A DNA stretch of 64,000 nucleotides from Niameybacter massiliensis (GTDB taxonomy: Bacteria; Bacillota; Clostridia; Lachnospirales; Cellulosilyticaceae). Positions 53,470 to 62,594 of the stretch are shown here, piece by piece. The translations under genes and the position numbers were made by a program. A model generated the notes under the pieces. It was not told the origin of the DNA. It searched no databases and was given only the letters and a program-made list of their open reading frames with translations. The DNA is taken from the NCBI RefSeq assembly GCF_001282685.1, contig NZ_LN875035.1:646894-710893 (forward strand), given 5' to 3'. Position 1 is the stretch's first letter. Every line of letters starts with the position of its first letter.

Positions 53470-54807
53470 CTATTGTACGTCTAGATTTTGCACTCTAATA
53501 TATGGTCCTCCAAAGCCTACTGGTAAAGGATATTGTTCCATTTTTCCGCAACCTCCACCTGTAAAGCTAAAAATTTCAACTTCATCGGAAATCCCATCAA
53601 TAAGATGTAAGGTTTCCATTACATTTCCTGTTACAACAGCTACTGTAACAGGTTCCGCTATTTTGCCCTCACGAATTCTATAAGCTCTTTTAGGTGCAAG
53701 TGTAAAAGCTGTCATCCCTGAACCATGGGAAATATCATCTACATAGATCCCATCTTTCACTCCTGCAAAAAGTTCTTCTTTTGTGAGTGGCCCCTTATCA
53801 ATATAAGTTGTTGTCATCCTAACAATAGGCTCAAACTCAAAGTTCATTGCACGTCCATTCCCTGTTACAGTTTCCTCTAATAGACCGGCTGTAGCAGTAG
53901 TATGCAACCTGCCTGCTAACTTACCATCACGAATCAAATAGTTTACTTTAGCAGTATTACCTTCATCATCATAAGGTGTATAACCCGATCCCACTAAATC
54001 TCCACGGTCTATAATATTTAAAGTATCTACACCTACAACTTTGCCAATAGCCCATTCTGCTTTCATGGTTTCACTACCAAGCATCAAGTCCGCTTCGCTC
54101 TTATGTCCAAAGCTTTCATGAGCAAAAACACCGGATGCTGTTGGTGAAAAGACTACGGTATACTTTCCAGGTTCTACAGCTACTGCCTCTTTTATATAGG
54201 TACAGTCTTTTTTAATATTTTCTTCTACTTGATTATGTAATGTTTTAAGTGCTTCAAAGTTTTCTTGTGAAGTATTATAAGCATTATCAAAACGTTTCCC
54301 TTCTACGTTTAATGTATAAGCTACAATAATCCCACCAGTCTCTTTGTCATACTTAATATTTGCTCCCTTACTTGAACAAAAAGTTTTACGAACAGATTTA
54401 CCTATGTATCTAATATGATATTCCTTAATTTCACTAAACTTTTTGACTGTGTTTCCATATGCTTGAAGTAAACCAAACTGATCTTCTTTAGAAACATTTC
54501 TTAAAGTGTCTTCTTCAAACTTCATACAACTTTCTTGATGAACTTCTAACCCCATAACAGTTGGATGCTCCATAATCTGTGGGTTAGGTGTTGCCATCTG
54601 AGCTAACAATTGAATTTCTTCATCTATTTGCTCAAGTTGGGTTGTTGAACTATAGTACCATTTATCTCCGTCAAATATACGGATAAATGCCCCTTTGTAC
54701 TGGCGTTGTTTGTTTTCTTTCAGCGTATCATTTTGTAATCTAGCCTGTGCTTCAAAGACATCCTCAATACGCACATCTGTATACAAATCTTTTGGAAAAT
54801 TAAACAT
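53470..54807 (-). CDS. tldD: TldD-family metalloprotease
   Basis: TldD is the catalytic subunit of the TldD/TldE protease. The zinc motif HESFGH is at residues 230-235 in GVFAHESFGHKSEAD. A third ligand region (DGISDEVEIFSFTGGGCGKMEQYP) with a conserved Cys lies near the C-terminus. The 445-residue length is normal. GGGGGTTTGC precedes the ATG. No signal peptide, so cytoplasmic. Confidence 0.93.
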   Translation of the reverse strand: MFNFPKDLYTDVRIEDVFEAQARLQNDTLKENKQRQYKGAFIRIFDGDKWYYSSTTQLEQIDEEIQLLAQMATPNPQIMEHPTVMGLEVHQESCMKFEEDTLRNVSKEDQFGLLQAYGNTVKKFSEIKEYHIRYIGKSVRKTFCSSKGANIKYDKETGGIIVAYTLNVEGKRFDNAYNTSQENFEALKTLHNQVEENIKKDCTYIKEAVAVEPGKYTVVFSPTASGVFAHESFGHKSEADLMLGSETMKAEWAIGKVVGVDTLNIIDRGDLVGSGYTPYDDEGNTAKVNYLIRDGKLAGRLHTTATAGLLEETVTGNGRAMNFEFEPIVRMTTTYIDKGPLTKEELFAGVKDGIYVDDISHGSGMTAFTLAPKRAYRIREGKIAEPVTVAVVTGNVMETLHLIDGISDEVEIFSFTGGGCGKMEQYPLPVGFGGPYIRVQNLDVQ

Positions 54808-54950
54808 AGCAAACCCCCTTTTACTTTTTTAGACTCTTCCATTATAATCCAAATAATTACCCTTGTATATACAATGCCTCATAATCAGCATTTTCCATTA
54901 ATTCATTAAATATTATTATTTTTAGGCTTATATAAAAATTTTTATTACAA

Positions 54951-54990
54951 AAAATACGTTGTATCTGACGAATCAGAATACAACGTATTT
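54951..54990 (-). terminator. Terminator after the SLH protein gene
   Basis: Arms 54952-54964 and 54978-54990 are perfectly complementary and extended by an inner CTGA/TCAG pairing. T-rich sequence follows on the minus strand. It lies directly after the stop of the SLH gene at 54992. Confidence 0.75.
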
Positions 54991-54991
54991 A

Positions 54992-55720
54992 CTATTTTTC
55001 AATATGTGTATGTTCTACTGCTGCAAATAAAATATCATTGTATGCCCAATGTGTTGATTCTAAATCACTAAACTGATTTTGAATTTCAGCATCGCTACAA
55101 TCTCTTTCAAAAATGCTATTGAGTGCTGTTACAGCTTCTGCACGTGAAATTGTATTGTCTGAATTAAATGTCACGACTTTTCTTGTCTTTCTAATTTGTT
55201 GTATTTTCTCAACCATACTTTGTGCTTCATTTTTTGTAATTGCATCAAATGGTCTAAATGTGCCATCTGCATAACCTGATACAATTCCAAGACTTTCTAG
55301 GTAACCTACGTAAGCATTACTATAACGATTTGGACGGATATCTTCAAAAGAAGAAAGATCCCCGTGTTCATTTCCTTCTAATAATAGACGTGCGACCATT
55401 GTTGCAAACTCTTCACGTGTTACTGCACGTTCTGCTCTAAATGTACCATCTTCATAGCCTACTATATAAGGTAAATGTTTAATTTCTTTAGGTTCTTCTG
55501 GTTTAGTTGGTGGTTCTGGTACTTCAGGACAAACTGGTGGTTTTGGAAAGCTTGGCCAATTAATATCTGGGCACTCTTTATCTGGTTGACTTGGTTGTGG
55601 TACATAAAGGTTTTCTTCATCATCACAACCTGTTTCATAAGCATATGCTGGTACTTGTGTTATTGCTAAAGCCCCTAGAATGAGTGTTGCTACAACTTTT
55701 TTATATTTTAAGAATTTCAT
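54992..55720 (-). CDS. Secreted S-layer homology (SLH) domain protein
   Basis: The 242-residue protein has an AXA-type signal peptide (about residues 1-28, ending VPAYAY). A proline-rich spacer follows (about 40-80, PEVPEPPTKPEEPK). Three SLH repeats bind secondary cell wall polymers: ERAVTREEFATMVARLLL, FRPFDAITKNEAQSMVEKI and NTISRAEAVTALNSI. No catalytic domain is present, so it is an SLH-only wall protein. GGAGGGG is upstream, and its promoter lies at 55754-55783. It is followed by tldD on the same strand beyond a terminator. Confidence 0.9.
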   Translation of the reverse strand: MKFLKYKKVVATLILGALAITQVPAYAYETGCDDEENLYVPQPSQPDKECPDINWPSFPKPPVCPEVPEPPTKPEEPKEIKHLPYIVGYEDGTFRAERAVTREEFATMVARLLLEGNEHGDLSSFEDIRPNRYSNAYVGYLESLGIVSGYADGTFRPFDAITKNEAQSMVEKIQQIRKTRKVVTFNSDNTISRAEAVTALNSIFERDCSDAEIQNQFSDLESTHWAYNDILFAAVEHTHIEK

Positions 55721-55753
55721 TTAAAACCCCTCCTCTTATTCTTGCTAGGCTAA

Positions 55754-55783
55754 ATTATAACTTACCCCTTGACAGCATGTCCA
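55754..55783 (-). promoter_or_regulatory. Promoter for the SLH protein gene
   Basis: TGGACA and TATAAT are separated by 18 nt on the minus strand, 34 nt upstream of the start codon. Confidence 0.6.
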
Positions 55784-55968
55784 TGTTTTAGGAGTAATTA
55801 CAAATCATTACCAATCCCTATGAAATTTTATTTGTTATATTTTAATGCTTACAAGACTTAATCTATTTTGCACTTTACAATTTTCCTCTTTTTGTATGTT
55901 CAATTTCGCTATATTTTTTTATAGTTAGGAGATACTAACTTTAATTCTTAGTAGAGGAGGTAAACATT

Positions 55969-56154
55969 ATGTCACAATTAACAGCAAAAGAACTTTCATG
56001 TTTTCAAGACTTATTAAGTGGCGAAGAACTACTTATTAAAAAGTTTAAAATGTTAGCAGATGCTACAACTGATGCAGAACTTAAAAATCAGTTTACAGAC
56101 ATTGCTAATCACCATCAACAACACTTTGACACAATTTATGCACAACTTCAATAG
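55969..56154 (+). CDS. Small CotF-like spore coat protein
   Basis: The 61-residue protein (MSQLTAKELSCFQDLLSGEELLIKKFKMLAD) is a predicted four-helix fragment resembling the first part of the CotF/ferritin-like coat family. The internal TDIANHHQQHFDTIYAQL is His-rich. GAGGAGG lies before the ATG. It lies 11 nt upstream of the second coat gene, so the two form an operon. Upstream 55784-55968 carries no clear sigma-K or sigma-G element that I could fix. Function is inferred from family and pairing. Confidence 0.82.
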   Translation: MSQLTAKELSCFQDLLSGEELLIKKFKMLADATTDAELKNQFTDIANHHQQHFDTIYAQLQ

Positions 56155-56165
56155 GAGGAACTACT

Positions 56166-56444
56166 ATGAGCAATATTCCTGGATTTACAGAAAAAGAAAT
56201 CTTAGCTGATGCTTTAGAAGCTCAAAAATCTGCTACAGCTCTTTATAATCTCATTGCTAACGAATGTGCAACAAAAGAGCTTAAAGATACTATGGTCAAT
56301 CTATTAAACGATGAACACAATTTACAATATGGTGTATTTACATCTATGCACAATCGTGGATTTTATCCTACACCAGCTGCAGAACAACAAAAGGTAGATC
56401 AAGCTAAACAAACCTTTGCACCTCAAGCACATTGCAACTGCTAA
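56166..56444 (+). CDS. CotF-like spore coat protein
   Basis: The 92-residue protein begins MSNIPGFTEKEILADALEAQ and has the ferritin-like pattern SATALYNLIANECATKELKDTMVNLLNDEH, where the Glu and His pattern is kept, then LQYGVFTSMHNRGFYPTPAAE. It ends with a Cys-containing HCNC tail. The YPTPAAE and YGVFTSMHNRG motifs are typical of CotF-type coat proteins in Clostridia. AGGAGGAACT precedes the ATG. It is co-transcribed with the preceding gene, and a bidirectional terminator follows. Confidence 0.86.
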   Translation: MSNIPGFTEKEILADALEAQKSATALYNLIANECATKELKDTMVNLLNDEHNLQYGVFTSMHNRGFYPTPAAEQQKVDQAKQTFAPQAHCNC

Positions 56445-56456
56445 AAATATTTATAT

Positions 56457-56495
56457 AAAAAGAGGATGAGTAGCTAATCTACTCATCCTCTTTTT
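56457..56495. terminator. Bidirectional terminator between the coat genes and the TauE gene
   Basis: Perfect 17-nt arms (56457-56473 and 56479-56495) with a 5-nt loop and flanking A/T runs. It touches the stop of the convergent TauE gene. Confidence 0.88.
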
Positions 56496-57261
56496 ATGCT
56501 AAAAATAAGTCATAGCCAATCTTAATCATAAGTAAAGCTAATACAAGCATAAACATAGGTCTTATAATCTTCTTACCACCTTTAATTGCGAGTCCTGCTC
56601 CAATCCAGTTCCCTGCAATCCCAAATAGTGCTGCTGGGATTCCTATGCTCCACACAATCTTTCCATGGAGTGCAAAGGTAATAAACGCTGCTACATTAGA
56701 AGCTAAGTTTACAACTTTTGCATTCCCTGATGCTGTAATTAAGTCAAAGCCTATGATACCTGTATAAATCAAGATTAAAAAAGTACCTGTTCCAGGTCCA
56801 AAGAATCCATCATATATACCAATGATAAATCCTGAAAGAATAGAGAGTACTATAACTTTCACACGATTCTCTTCTTGTAATGACTCATTCTCACCAAAAT
56901 CCTTTTTAAAAAGAAGAAAAATTGCAATAATAGGTAATAAAACGAGCATGGTATAACTTAAATAACGCTCATCAATTACCATATTAATCATTGCTCCAAG
57001 AGGAGAGCCAACAAGTGCCGCCCCTGCTGATGTAAATGCTGCTATGTAGTGAATCTTTTTGTTCTTCATAAATCTAAACGTAGAAAGCAATGTACCAAAT
57101 GTAGAAGAACATTTATTGGTACCAGTCGCTAAGTGAGGTGGTAAACCAGCTACCATATATGCTGGTAAGGAAATGATACCACCTCCTCCCACCATAGCAT
57201 CAATTAGACCTGCTAAAAAAACTAATGGACATATCACAATCAACATTTTTATAAAATCCAT
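56494..57261 (-). CDS. TauE/SafE (sulfite exporter) family permease
   Basis: The 255-residue protein has about seven hydrophobic segments. The family motif LAGLIDAMVGGGGIISLPA is in the first, and GFIIGIYDGFFGPGTGTFLI in the second half. Such proteins export sulfite, sulfoacetate or other organosulfur anions, but the substrate cannot be told. It lies downstream of a 93-codon gene and MYG1 on the same strand, 25 nt away, so may share their transcript. Confidence 0.85.
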   Translation of the reverse strand: MDFIKMLIVICPLVFLAGLIDAMVGGGGIISLPAYMVAGLPPHLATGTNKCSSTFGTLLSTFRFMKNKKIHYIAAFTSAGAALVGSPLGAMINMVIDERYLSYTMLVLLPIIAIFLLFKKDFGENESLQEENRVKVIVLSILSGFIIGIYDGFFGPGTGTFLILIYTGIIGFDLITASGNAKVVNLASNVAAFITFALHGKIVWSIGIPAALFGIAGNWIGAGLAIKGGKKIIRPMFMLVLALLMIKIGYDLFLA

Positions 57262-57285
57262 ATTTATCCCTTTTCTATCTATACA

Positions 57286-57567
57286 TTAATTTTCTTTCTG
57301 ATTGGTTACCTGTAACCATAATGAATAACTCCTTGGAAACTCTATACGTCCCAACATTTTAAGTAACTTCTTTAACTCATTTTCTTTAATATCCTTATAA
57401 ACTTTATTCTCAAAACCTTCTTCATAGACATTAACTTGTTCATCTTTTAACCGCTCTATGGTAAGGCTTCTGTCTTTCTTATAGGTTTTAATAATGACGC
57501 ATTGTCCCTCTTCTAGTTTTTTAAGCCGTTTCATCGTTGTTTCAATAAAATTGTCTTTTGTTATCAT
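57286..57567 (-). CDS. Hypothetical protein between TauE and MYG1 genes
   Basis: The 93-residue soluble protein is rich in Lys and Glu (IKTYKKDRSLTIERLKDEQ, VYKDIKENELKKLLKML). It is not recognised. The start ATG is 5 nt after the MYG1 stop, which suggests translational coupling. The codon pattern matches neighbouring genes, so it is likely real. A small helical fold is possible, but no function is proposed. Confidence 0.65.
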   Translation of the reverse strand: MITKDNFIETTMKRLKKLEEGQCVIIKTYKKDRSLTIERLKDEQVNVYEEGFENKVYKDIKENELKKLLKMLGRIEFPRSYSLWLQVTNQKEN

Positions 57568-57572
57568 AAATC

Positions 57573-58490
57573 TTATTGCTTACCTTTATTCTTTGCTTCT
57601 TTTACCGCAAGTTTTGCCATTTCAAGTGCACCTTCTCTTGTTTGATTTCCACAGATAAATAAGTTTGGATGGCAAAATACGCATCCTTCAATACCAGTCA
57701 AATGTGAAAGCTCATCCTCTCGTTTAGCCCCCCAACTTACTGGTAAATCTACACGTGATTCAAAACTATCCTTTTGTTTAGGTACCGTTTGAACACGATA
57801 AGAACCTGCAATATCTTGGAATACTACAAACCATACAGCTTCATCTGTATCTTGTTCTAAAAGTAGGTCTTTCCATTTTACAGATTGAGTAAGTTCTAAA
57901 ATATGTGTTTCATGGATAGGTTGCGTCTTTAGTGCTTCTTCTATATAATAGGCACTTTCATAATACTCTCCAAAACGTATCACTAATCGGCTTAAATAAT
58001 AGTTTGCAAAATTTATCGCATCAAAGAAGGCTTGATCTACTGTGCGTTCTTCATGTGCTAATGGCATAAATCCACTAATGACTTGTGAAAGTGTTGTAAC
58101 AGGGGACTCAAACGTATTAAGGGCAATACCATTATCTCCTGCATCAATTTGAATAATAAATTCATCTGCCACTTTTTTTGCTAATGTTTCTTGTTCTTTC
58201 ACCTTTAAATGAGGACACATTTTAGCTACATAGTCTTTTCCAAAATCTCTCCAAAGTAAACCAAAAGCACAATAAGGAATCCCATCTTCTCTTAATTCCT
58301 TATCCATTTGATGATGGTCGTAACGTCCTTCTCCAACATCTGCAACTAAATCACATATTGCAAGTTCCTTTTCATCTCTTGTACGAATGACCTCTACATC
58401 TGGATATAATCCTTTAATCAAAGCAACACCGAATACTTCATCCGCATGAAAGACACCATTATGAACAGCCATTTTTTTTATATTCGTCAT
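57573..58490 (-). CDS. MYG1/UPF0160 family protein (DHH-like nuclease superfamily)
   Basis: The 305-residue protein has the family N-terminus MAVHNGVFHADEVFGVALIKG (His and Asp residues for metal). DVGEGRYDHHQMDK follows, a DHH-type motif, and then DEFIIQIDAGDNGI. Mitochondrial MYG1 is a 3'-5' exonuclease, and bacterial roles are not established. I chose the ATG at 58490, which follows GAGGAGG with 7-nt spacing. The open frame continues upstream to 58577 but that stretch precedes the ribosome site. Confidence 0.86.
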   Translation of the reverse strand: MTNIKKMAVHNGVFHADEVFGVALIKGLYPDVEVIRTRDEKELAICDLVADVGEGRYDHHQMDKELREDGIPYCAFGLLWRDFGKDYVAKMCPHLKVKEQETLAKKVADEFIIQIDAGDNGIALNTFESPVTTLSQVISGFMPLAHEERTVDQAFFDAINFANYYLSRLVIRFGEYYESAYYIEEALKTQPIHETHILELTQSVKWKDLLLEQDTDEAVWFVVFQDIAGSYRVQTVPKQKDSFESRVDLPVSWGAKREDELSHLTGIEGCVFCHPNLFICGNQTREGALEMAKLAVKEAKNKGKQ

Positions 58491-58623
58491 TTTCTTCCTC
58501 CTCATGTGTCTTTTTACACATCTAACTTGCATTATACTTGTTCTTTTTCCTATTAAAAAGGCTATAATGCTATACATTTTTCTATTTTACACTTTTTTTA
58601 ACGAAAAAGGTAGTAACTTATGC

Positions 58624-58652
58624 TTGACTTTTCATCTAAAGGATATAATAAT
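58624..58652 (+). promoter_or_regulatory. Candidate promoter for prfC
   Basis: TTGACT at 58624-58629 is followed by TATAATAAT at 58644-58652. The TATAAT is at 14-nt spacing and AATAAT at 17 nt, so the exact -10 is uncertain. It lies about 96 nt upstream of prfC on the plus strand. Confidence 0.5.
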
Positions 58653-58747
58653 TACAGAGATTGCACCCTTTATTTCCTTACTTTATATATGGATTTAAAT
58701 ACATATGTTAAAAAAGGAAATTTAAATATAGATAAGGATGGTTGAAT

Positions 58748-60349
58748 ATGTCACAAGCAAATACTATGGATGAAATCCAAAAAAGAAGAACCTTTGCCAT
58801 CATTTCTCACCCTGATGCTGGTAAAACAACATTAACTGAAAAATTCCTTCTTTACGGAGGAGCGATCCGTACTGCAGGTTCTGTTAAATCTAGAAGAACG
58901 CAAAAACATGCTGTATCTGACTGGATGGAAATCGAAAAGCAAAGAGGGATCTCTGTTACATCAAGTGTACTCCAATTTAACTATGATGGTTTCTGTATCA
59001 ATATTCTTGATACACCTGGACATCAAGACTTCAGTGAGGATACTTACCGTACACTTGTTGCGGCTGATAGTGCTGTAATGGTTATCGACTCTGCAAAAGG
59101 GGTCGAAGAACAAACAAAAAAACTTTTCAAAGTTTGTAAAATGCGTGGGATTCCCATCTTTACTTTCATCAACAAATTAGATGCACAAGGTAAAGATCCA
59201 CTTGAGCTTATTGAAGATATCGAAAATGCTCTTGGTATTCGTGCTTTCCCTATGGATTGGCCTATTGGTTGTGGTAAAGGCTTTAAAGGTGTTTACAACC
59301 GTCTTAAAAAACATATTGAGCTTTTTGATGATGGTGACCATGGTCAATCTATCGTTAATACAGTAGAATGTGATTTACAAGACGAAAACTTAGCAGATCT
59401 TTTAGGACAAGATTTACATGAAAAACTTCTTGAAGATATTGAACTTTTAGATATGGCTGGTGATGACTATAGCTTAGATCAAATCTTAGCTGGAGAACTT
59501 ACACCTGTATTCTTTGGTAGTGCTATGACAAACTTTGGGGTTGAACCTTTCCTTAAAGCCTTCTTAGACATTACTCAACCACCTCAACCACGTAAAAGTA
59601 ACTTAGGTGATGTACAACCAACAGAAGATTACTTCTCAGGCTTCATCTTCAAAATCCAAGCAAATATGAATCCAGCACATCGTGACCGTATTGCTTTCCT
59701 TCGTATTTGTTCAGGTAAATTTGAAAAAGGTATGATGACCAACCTTGTTCAAAAAAATAAAAAAGTAAAACTTGCTCAACCTCAACAATTCTTAGCACAA
59801 GATCGTGCTATGGTTGAAGAAGCTTATCCTGGAGATATTATTGGTATCCACGATCCTGGTATCTTTAATATTGGAGATACCCTTTGTAGTTCTGACCTTA
59901 AACTTCAATATGAAGGTATTCCACAATTTGCTCCTGAACACTTTATGAAAATATCAACAATCAATGCGCTTAAACGTAAACAATTCTTAAAAGGTGTTTC
60001 TCAACTTGCAGAAGAAGGTTCTATTCAAGTCTTTAAACCTCGCTTCACAGGTGCTGAAGAACTTATTATAGGAGTTGTAGGCGTACTTCAATTTGAAGTT
60101 CTTGAATATCGTCTTAACAATGAATATGGCGTAGAAATTAAAAAGCAACACTTACCATATAACTATATTCGTTGGATTGAACAAGAAAACTATGATCCTT
60201 CTAAATTTAAATTGACATCAGATGCTATCGTAGCAGAAACTGAAGATGGCAATCCAGTATTACTTTGCCAATACGAATGGTCTATCCGTCAAGTTATTGA
60301 ACGTAATGAAGGGGTTGTGCTTCACGAGACACATCTTAGAACAAACTAA
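58748..60349 (+). CDS. prfC: Peptide chain release factor 3
   Basis: RF3 is a GTPase that recycles RF1/RF2 after termination. The 533-residue protein has the G motifs HPDAGKTTLTEK (G1), RGISVTSS (G2), DTPGHQDF (G3) and NKLD (G4), with the class-typical KSRRTQKHAVSDWMEIE between G1 and G2. The ATG at 58748 follows AAGGATGG. An in-frame TTG at 58742 lies within the same ribosome-site zone and is unlikely. Monocistronic, with its own bidirectional terminator. Confidence 0.96.
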   Translation: MSQANTMDEIQKRRTFAIISHPDAGKTTLTEKFLLYGGAIRTAGSVKSRRTQKHAVSDWMEIEKQRGISVTSSVLQFNYDGFCINILDTPGHQDFSEDTYRTLVAADSAVMVIDSAKGVEEQTKKLFKVCKMRGIPIFTFINKLDAQGKDPLELIEDIENALGIRAFPMDWPIGCGKGFKGVYNRLKKHIELFDDGDHGQSIVNTVECDLQDENLADLLGQDLHEKLLEDIELLDMAGDDYSLDQILAGELTPVFFGSAMTNFGVEPFLKAFLDITQPPQPRKSNLGDVQPTEDYFSGFIFKIQANMNPAHRDRIAFLRICSGKFEKGMMTNLVQKNKKVKLAQPQQFLAQDRAMVEEAYPGDIIGIHDPGIFNIGDTLCSSDLKLQYEGIPQFAPEHFMKISTINALKRKQFLKGVSQLAEEGSIQVFKPRFTGAEELIIGVVGVLQFEVLEYRLNNEYGVEIKKQHLPYNYIRWIEQENYDPSKFKLTSDAIVAETEDGNPVLLCQYEWSIRQVIERNEGVVLHETHLRTN

Positions 60350-60350
60350 C

Positions 60351-60381
60351 AAAAAGACACTCAAAATTTGAGTGTCTTTTT
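60351..60381. terminator. Bidirectional terminator between prfC and the antiporter gene
   Basis: A perfect palindrome, AAAAAGACACTCAAA and its complement, with a 1-nt centre, flanks the stops of the two convergent genes. Confidence 0.88.
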
Positions 60382-60385
60382 ATGT

Positions 60386-61981
60386 TTATAATTGGCTCAT
60401 TACTAGTATATCATTTTCTTTTATAATCGTTTGACCATTGGGAATTAATACATTATCCTCTCGTTTGATGAGAATAATTAATTTTTCAGGTCCAAGTGCT
60501 ATTTGAGATAAAGATCTTCCTAACCAGTCGTTACCTTTTTCAACTTCTACTTCTGTAAGGTAAATACCTAACTCTTCTTCCAATGAAAGTGCACTAAGTA
60601 TGACGCAGTCCCCAGCTTGAATAAGTGTATGCCCTTTAGGCACAATACGTCTATCTCCTCTTAGAATTAAGACTAATAGAACATCTGGTAATAAGGGAAT
60701 ATCTTTTATTTTTTTGCCGTTCCATGAATGATTTGATGTTATAGGGAGTTTTATAAATTGTACAGGTACTTCATCTGAATAATCACTAAATGTTTTCAAA
60801 ACATTATCTTCATCATCAATCATATCCCATTTTTTTGCCATAAAAGGTATAAGGGATCCTTGCAGACTTATTGAAAAAAGGACAATAAAAAATACCATAT
60901 GGAAAATATCATTTTTCATATAAGTTGGGCTAACAGTAGCCATAATTGCAAAAACAATTGAAGCCGCCCCTCTTAATCCTGACCACGAAACAAGTAGCTT
61001 TTGATTTAATGTCCCCTTAAATGGTGATAAAATTGCAAAGACTACTAAAGGGCGGGCAATAAAGGTTAAAAAAATTGCAATAGCCAATGAAGGAAGTAAG
61101 ATTGCAGGGAGCTGAGATGGAAACGCTAAAAGGCCCAGTAAAAAGAAGATTAACATTTGCATAAGCCCTGTTACCCCATCGAAGAAATGAACAAGAGACT
61201 TTTTGTTAGGAATAGATTGATTACCTAAAATAATACCTAAAATATAAACACTTAAATAACCATTCCCACCAATAAGAGTAGATAGAGCATAAGCAATCAG
61301 TGGCATACTAAATACAAATATTGTACCAAATCCATCTGTAGAAAACTTTATTTTGGTTAGTATCCATACAGCTACTACAGCAACCACTATCCCCAGTAAG
61401 ATACCATATACAAGCTGTGCAAAAATCATATAAGTAAGTTGACCACCACTTAACTCACCACTCATAGTAGCTAAACATATAACCGTTAACATATAGGAAC
61501 ATGGGTCATTACTTCCACTTTCTACTTCTAGCATTGAAGCTGTATTATCTTTCAAATTAAGACGTTTTGAACGTAATATTGAAAACACAGAAGCTGCATC
61601 GGTTGAACTTATTACAGAACCGATAAGTAAACTCTCAAAGAATTCAAACCCTAAGACATAGAAGCAAAAAAGCCCTGTTATGAATGCTGTCAATATAACA
61701 CCAATTGTTGATAGTAAAACAGATTTTATAGCAATAGGTCGAGCCTGATTCCAATTGGTACCAAATCCACCATAAAACATAATAAAGATTAAAGCTACTG
61801 AACAAATTTGTTCAGCAATCACATAATTATCAAAGGGTATTTTTACTACACCATCTGACCCAAATAGCATTCCTAAAATAATAAAAGCAAGTAACATAGG
61901 GATACCTAATTTACTAGAAATTTTATTGAGCAGGATACATATTAATATGACACATGCTATTAATAAAATATATAACGACAT
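60386..61981 (-). CDS. Cation:proton antiporter, NhaP2-type (CPA1) with TrkA-C domain
   Basis: The 531-residue protein has about 12 hydrophobic segments, then a soluble tail from about residue 400. The ion-binding ND-type motif is in SGSNDPCSYML at about residues 155-165, and SSTDAASVFSIL lies just before. The C-terminal TrkA-C-like domain (HSWNGKKIKDIPLLPDVLLVLILRGDRR, ending GQTIIKENDILVM) resembles potassium/proton antiporter NhaP2. It may exchange K+ or Na+ for H+, gated by a nucleotide; c-di-AMP binding in this domain class is plausible but not shown here. Confidence 0.88.
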   Translation of the reverse strand: MSLYILLIACVILICILLNKISSKLGIPMLLAFIILGMLFGSDGVVKIPFDNYVIAEQICSVALIFIMFYGGFGTNWNQARPIAIKSVLLSTIGVILTAFITGLFCFYVLGFEFFESLLIGSVISSTDAASVFSILRSKRLNLKDNTASMLEVESGSNDPCSYMLTVICLATMSGELSGGQLTYMIFAQLVYGILLGIVVAVVAVWILTKIKFSTDGFGTIFVFSMPLIAYALSTLIGGNGYLSVYILGIILGNQSIPNKKSLVHFFDGVTGLMQMLIFFLLGLLAFPSQLPAILLPSLAIAIFLTFIARPLVVFAILSPFKGTLNQKLLVSWSGLRGAASIVFAIMATVSPTYMKNDIFHMVFFIVLFSISLQGSLIPFMAKKWDMIDDEDNVLKTFSDYSDEVPVQFIKLPITSNHSWNGKKIKDIPLLPDVLLVLILRGDRRIVPKGHTLIQAGDCVILSALSLEEELGIYLTEVEVEKGNDWLGRSLSQIALGPEKLIILIKREDNVLIPNGQTIIKENDILVMSQL

Positions 61982-62033
61982 TTTTACCCCCTTCTATTTA
62001 TTGAATAATTTATATTTTCATTAGAAGCTATTC

Positions 62034-62078
62034 AAGATATAATAAAAGACTGTTTAAAACAGTCTTTTATTATATCTT
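62034..62078 (-). terminator. Terminator after tpx
   Basis: Perfect 22-nt arms (62034-62055 and 62057-62078) with a 1-nt centre overlap the tpx stop codon. T-rich on the minus strand. Confidence 0.83.
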
Positions 62079-62565
62079 ATTTATTTAAAGCATCAAGAGC
62101 TGCTTTGTAGTCTGGTTCATTTGTAACCTCACTACAATATTCTACATATACTACTTCGTCCTCTTCATTAATAACAAAAACTGCTCGAGTAAGTAAGCCC
62201 AGTTCTTCAATATAAGTTCCAAAGTTATGTGCAAAACTATGATCTTTATAATCTGATAAGGTCATTACCTTATCTACACCCTTTGCACCACACCATCTAG
62301 CTTGTGCAAAAGGTAAGTCCATAGAAATGACATAAACTTTAGCCCCTTTTAAGTTAACTGCCTCTTCATTAAAACGACGTACTTCTAAGTCGCAAACATC
62401 TGTATCAATCGAAGGTACACTCACATAAATACGCTTTCCCTTAAAAGTCTCTGCAGATACAGTTTCTAAACTGTTATTTACTGCTAAGAAATCTGGAACG
62501 CGTTCACCAACTTTGACCTCATGACCTGCTAAAGTAATCGGATTACCTTGAAATGTAACTGGCAT
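62077..62565 (-). CDS. tpx: Thiol peroxidase
   Basis: Tpx reduces peroxides using a redox-active disulfide. The 162-residue protein starts MPVTFQGNPITLAGHEVKVG and has the peroxidatic Cys at about residue 58 (SIDTDVCDLEVRRF) and the resolving Cys at about 92 (ARWCGAKG). Both match the spacing in E. coli Tpx (61 and 95). The peroxidatic motif has Asp-Val in place of the usual Pro-Val before the Cys (family: DTPVC). GGGGTGG precedes the ATG. A 23-bp perfect palindrome lies in the promoter. Confidence 0.95.
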   Translation of the reverse strand: MPVTFQGNPITLAGHEVKVGERVPDFLAVNNSLETVSAETFKGKRIYVSVPSIDTDVCDLEVRRFNEEAVNLKGAKVYVISMDLPFAQARWCGAKGVDKVMTLSDYKDHSFAHNFGTYIEELGLLTRAVFVINEEDEVVYVEYCSEVTNEPDYKAALDALNK

Positions 62566-62594
62566 AAGCCACCCCTTCTCTTTATCATCATTTA

